NCBI GenBank assembly: GCA_016935775.1
Contig: JAFGQF010000108.1
Span: 1 to 6,518, forward strand
Length of the DNA: 6,518 nucleotides
Direction of reading: 5' to 3'
DNA from: Caldifarciminota bacterium
Lineage (GTDB): Bacteria; Hydrothermota; Tepidihabitantia; Tepidihabitantales; Tepidihabitantaceae
The notes beneath the pieces were generated by a model, which was given only the letters and a program-made list of their open reading frames with translations, was not told the DNA's origin and ran no database searches. Below are positions 5,597-6,518 of the stretch, one piece after another; within the stretch, counting starts at the first letter, position 1, and each line of letters begins with the position of its first letter. The position numbers and the translations under genes are program-made.

Positions 5597-6518
5597 TACG
5601 GACACTGACGATTGCGGCTGCGCTGCTGGCGACTTTGGCCTCCTGCGACCTGCCGGCGCCCGCGCCCGAGCCGGCGGTCTACGAGGTGGTCGCCAGGGTG
5701 CCGACCCCGGGCTATGCCCAGGATGTCTTCGTCCGGGGCGACCGGGCCTACATCGCCGACGGCCAAGCCGGGCTGGCGGTCTTCGACATCGCCGACCCGC
5801 TGGCCCCGGTCCTGCTCGGCTCGGTGATGGACTCGCTCAACGAGGCGTACGGCGTGGTCGCCGACGAGAGCCTGGCGTTCGTCGCCTACGGTTACAAGGA
5901 GTTGCTGGTGGCGCGGGTTGGTGACCCGGAAAGCCTGGTGGTTGTCAGCGAGCTCGAGTATCCCCAGCCCGGTTACGGGTTCGCGGTCGCGTCCCGGGAC
6001 AGCTTCGTCTACATCGCGGCCGACGCCCAGTTCCTGGTGGTCGAGTTGGCCGACGCTCGCTACCCGAACCTCGCGTTCCAGTACCGCTACCCGCGCGGCC
6101 TGCGCGGAATCTGCGTGCAGGACACGCTCTGCTTCCTCGCGCTCGAGCAGCTCGGGGTGGCGATATGGAACACGGCGACCCTGCCGCCGGTCCCGCTCGG
6201 CAGCTTCGACACGCCCTCGAACGCCCGGGCGGTGGCCGCGAGCGGCAACTGGCTTTACGTCTGCGACGGCCGCGACGGTCTGCGCTGGGCCGATGTCACG
6301 GACCCGGCCAACCCGGCGCTCGCGGCCGGGCGGCTCGAACTGCCCGGGTATGCCAACCGGCTGACGGTTGACGACACCCTGCTCTACGTCGGGTGCGGCG
6401 ACGGCGGGCTGGCGGTGGTCTCGATCGCCGAACCGGGCGACCCGAAGCTGGTCGCGACCGGCGACATCCCTTACGCCCGCAACGCGGCCGGTTCCGGCGG
6501 CTTCGTGTTCGCGGCCGA
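5593..6518 (+). CDS. LVIVD-repeat beta-propeller lipoprotein, 3'-truncated by the window
   Basis: The frame is open to the right edge; 308 residues are visible. A lipoprotein signal peptide ends in the lipobox LASC (residues 15-18), followed by a Pro/Ala linker (20-28). Then come propeller repeats of the LVIVD type: a YIADGQAGLAVFDIADPLAPVLLG-like unit with a rise of about 40 residues. Repeats begin near residues 52, 95, 139, 180, 221 and 264, and a seventh starts at about 304, which suggests a seven-bladed propeller nearing completion at the window end. LVIVD proteins are usually cell-surface or periplasmic and non-enzymatic; binding is the probable role. The ATG overlaps the preceding stop (ATGA, 4 bases). 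GGGGGAG (5584-5590) lies only two bases upstream, a short spacing, so coupling with the previous gene probably matters. Residue +2 after the lipid Cys is Asp, which in E. coli keeps lipoproteins in the inner membrane; whether that rule holds here is unknown. Confidence 0.88.
   Translation, partial: MIRTLTIAAALLATLASCDLPAPAPEPAVYEVVARVPTPGYAQDVFVRGDRAYIADGQAGLAVFDIADPLAPVLLGSVMDSLNEAYGVVADESLAFVAYGYKELLVARVGDPESLVVVSELEYPQPGYGFAVASRDSFVYIAADAQFLVVELADARYPNLAFQYRYPRGLRGICVQDTLCFLALEQLGVAIWNTATLPPVPLGSFDTPSNARAVAASGNWLYVCDGRDGLRWADVTDPANPALAAGRLELPGYANRLTVDDTLLYVGCGDGGLAVVSIAEPGDPKLVATGDIPYARNAAGSGGFVFAA

Noticed and set aside
4313..5605. A 430-codon open frame on the minus strand opposite the barrel gene
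   Set aside because: The product is low-complexity Arg/Pro/Val-rich with no signal or motif. The plus-strand gene has a signal peptide, a barrel pattern and overlapping neighbours.
5612..6371. Several plus-strand open frames inside the LVIVD gene region (for example 5612-5827, 5918-6364, 6165-6371)
   Set aside because: Their products are Arg/Ser/Thr-rich shadows. The frame starting at 5593 has the lipobox and regular propeller repeats throughout.

Overview
The window is a G+C-rich stretch of bacterial DNA (about two-thirds G+C by eye, strong G/C preference at third codon positions). Every supported gene is on the + strand. The organism looks like a diderm (Gram-negative-type) bacterium. The evidence is a predicted outer-membrane beta-barrel protein, a lipoprotein with a clear lipobox, and a gingipain-type (C25) peptidase whose C-terminus resembles a type IX secretion sorting domain. 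C25 peptidases, T9SS-like tails and LVIVD-repeat lipoproteins together are typical of the FCB group and of uncultured lineages such as candidate division WOR-3. That placement is inference; no marker gene is present.

Layout: (1) 1-945 is the 3' part of a secreted C25-family peptidase: end of the catalytic domain, an Ig-like domain, and a degenerate T9SS-like C-terminal domain. (2) 946-1003 is a short gap holding a good sigma70-like promoter candidate. (3) 1004-6518 is one tightly packed six-gene operon that runs off the right edge. It contains pgsB (poly-gamma-glutamate synthase, amide ligase), pgsC (its membrane partner), a pgsW-like 'poly-gamma-glutamate system protein', a signal-peptide-bearing two-domain beta-rich protein of unknown family, an outer-membrane beta-barrel protein, and an LVIVD-repeat beta-propeller lipoprotein (3'-truncated). 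Every junction in the operon overlaps, by 11, 1, 1, 17 and 4 bases, so translational coupling and a shared function are likely.

Working model (inference): PgsB and PgsC polymerise glutamate at the inner membrane, with PgsW as an accessory inner-membrane protein. The next three genes would carry the path outward: a periplasmic protein, an outer-membrane barrel and a lipoprotein propeller. This would be a poly-gamma-glutamate (or related poly-amide) synthesis and export system adapted to a two-membrane cell. The usual Gram-positive partners PgsA/CapA and PgsE are not seen here. The three outer-envelope genes are the least described part of the window and the best candidates for a new system. 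A heptanucleotide tandem repeat buried in the start of the fourth operon gene is a second curiosity.
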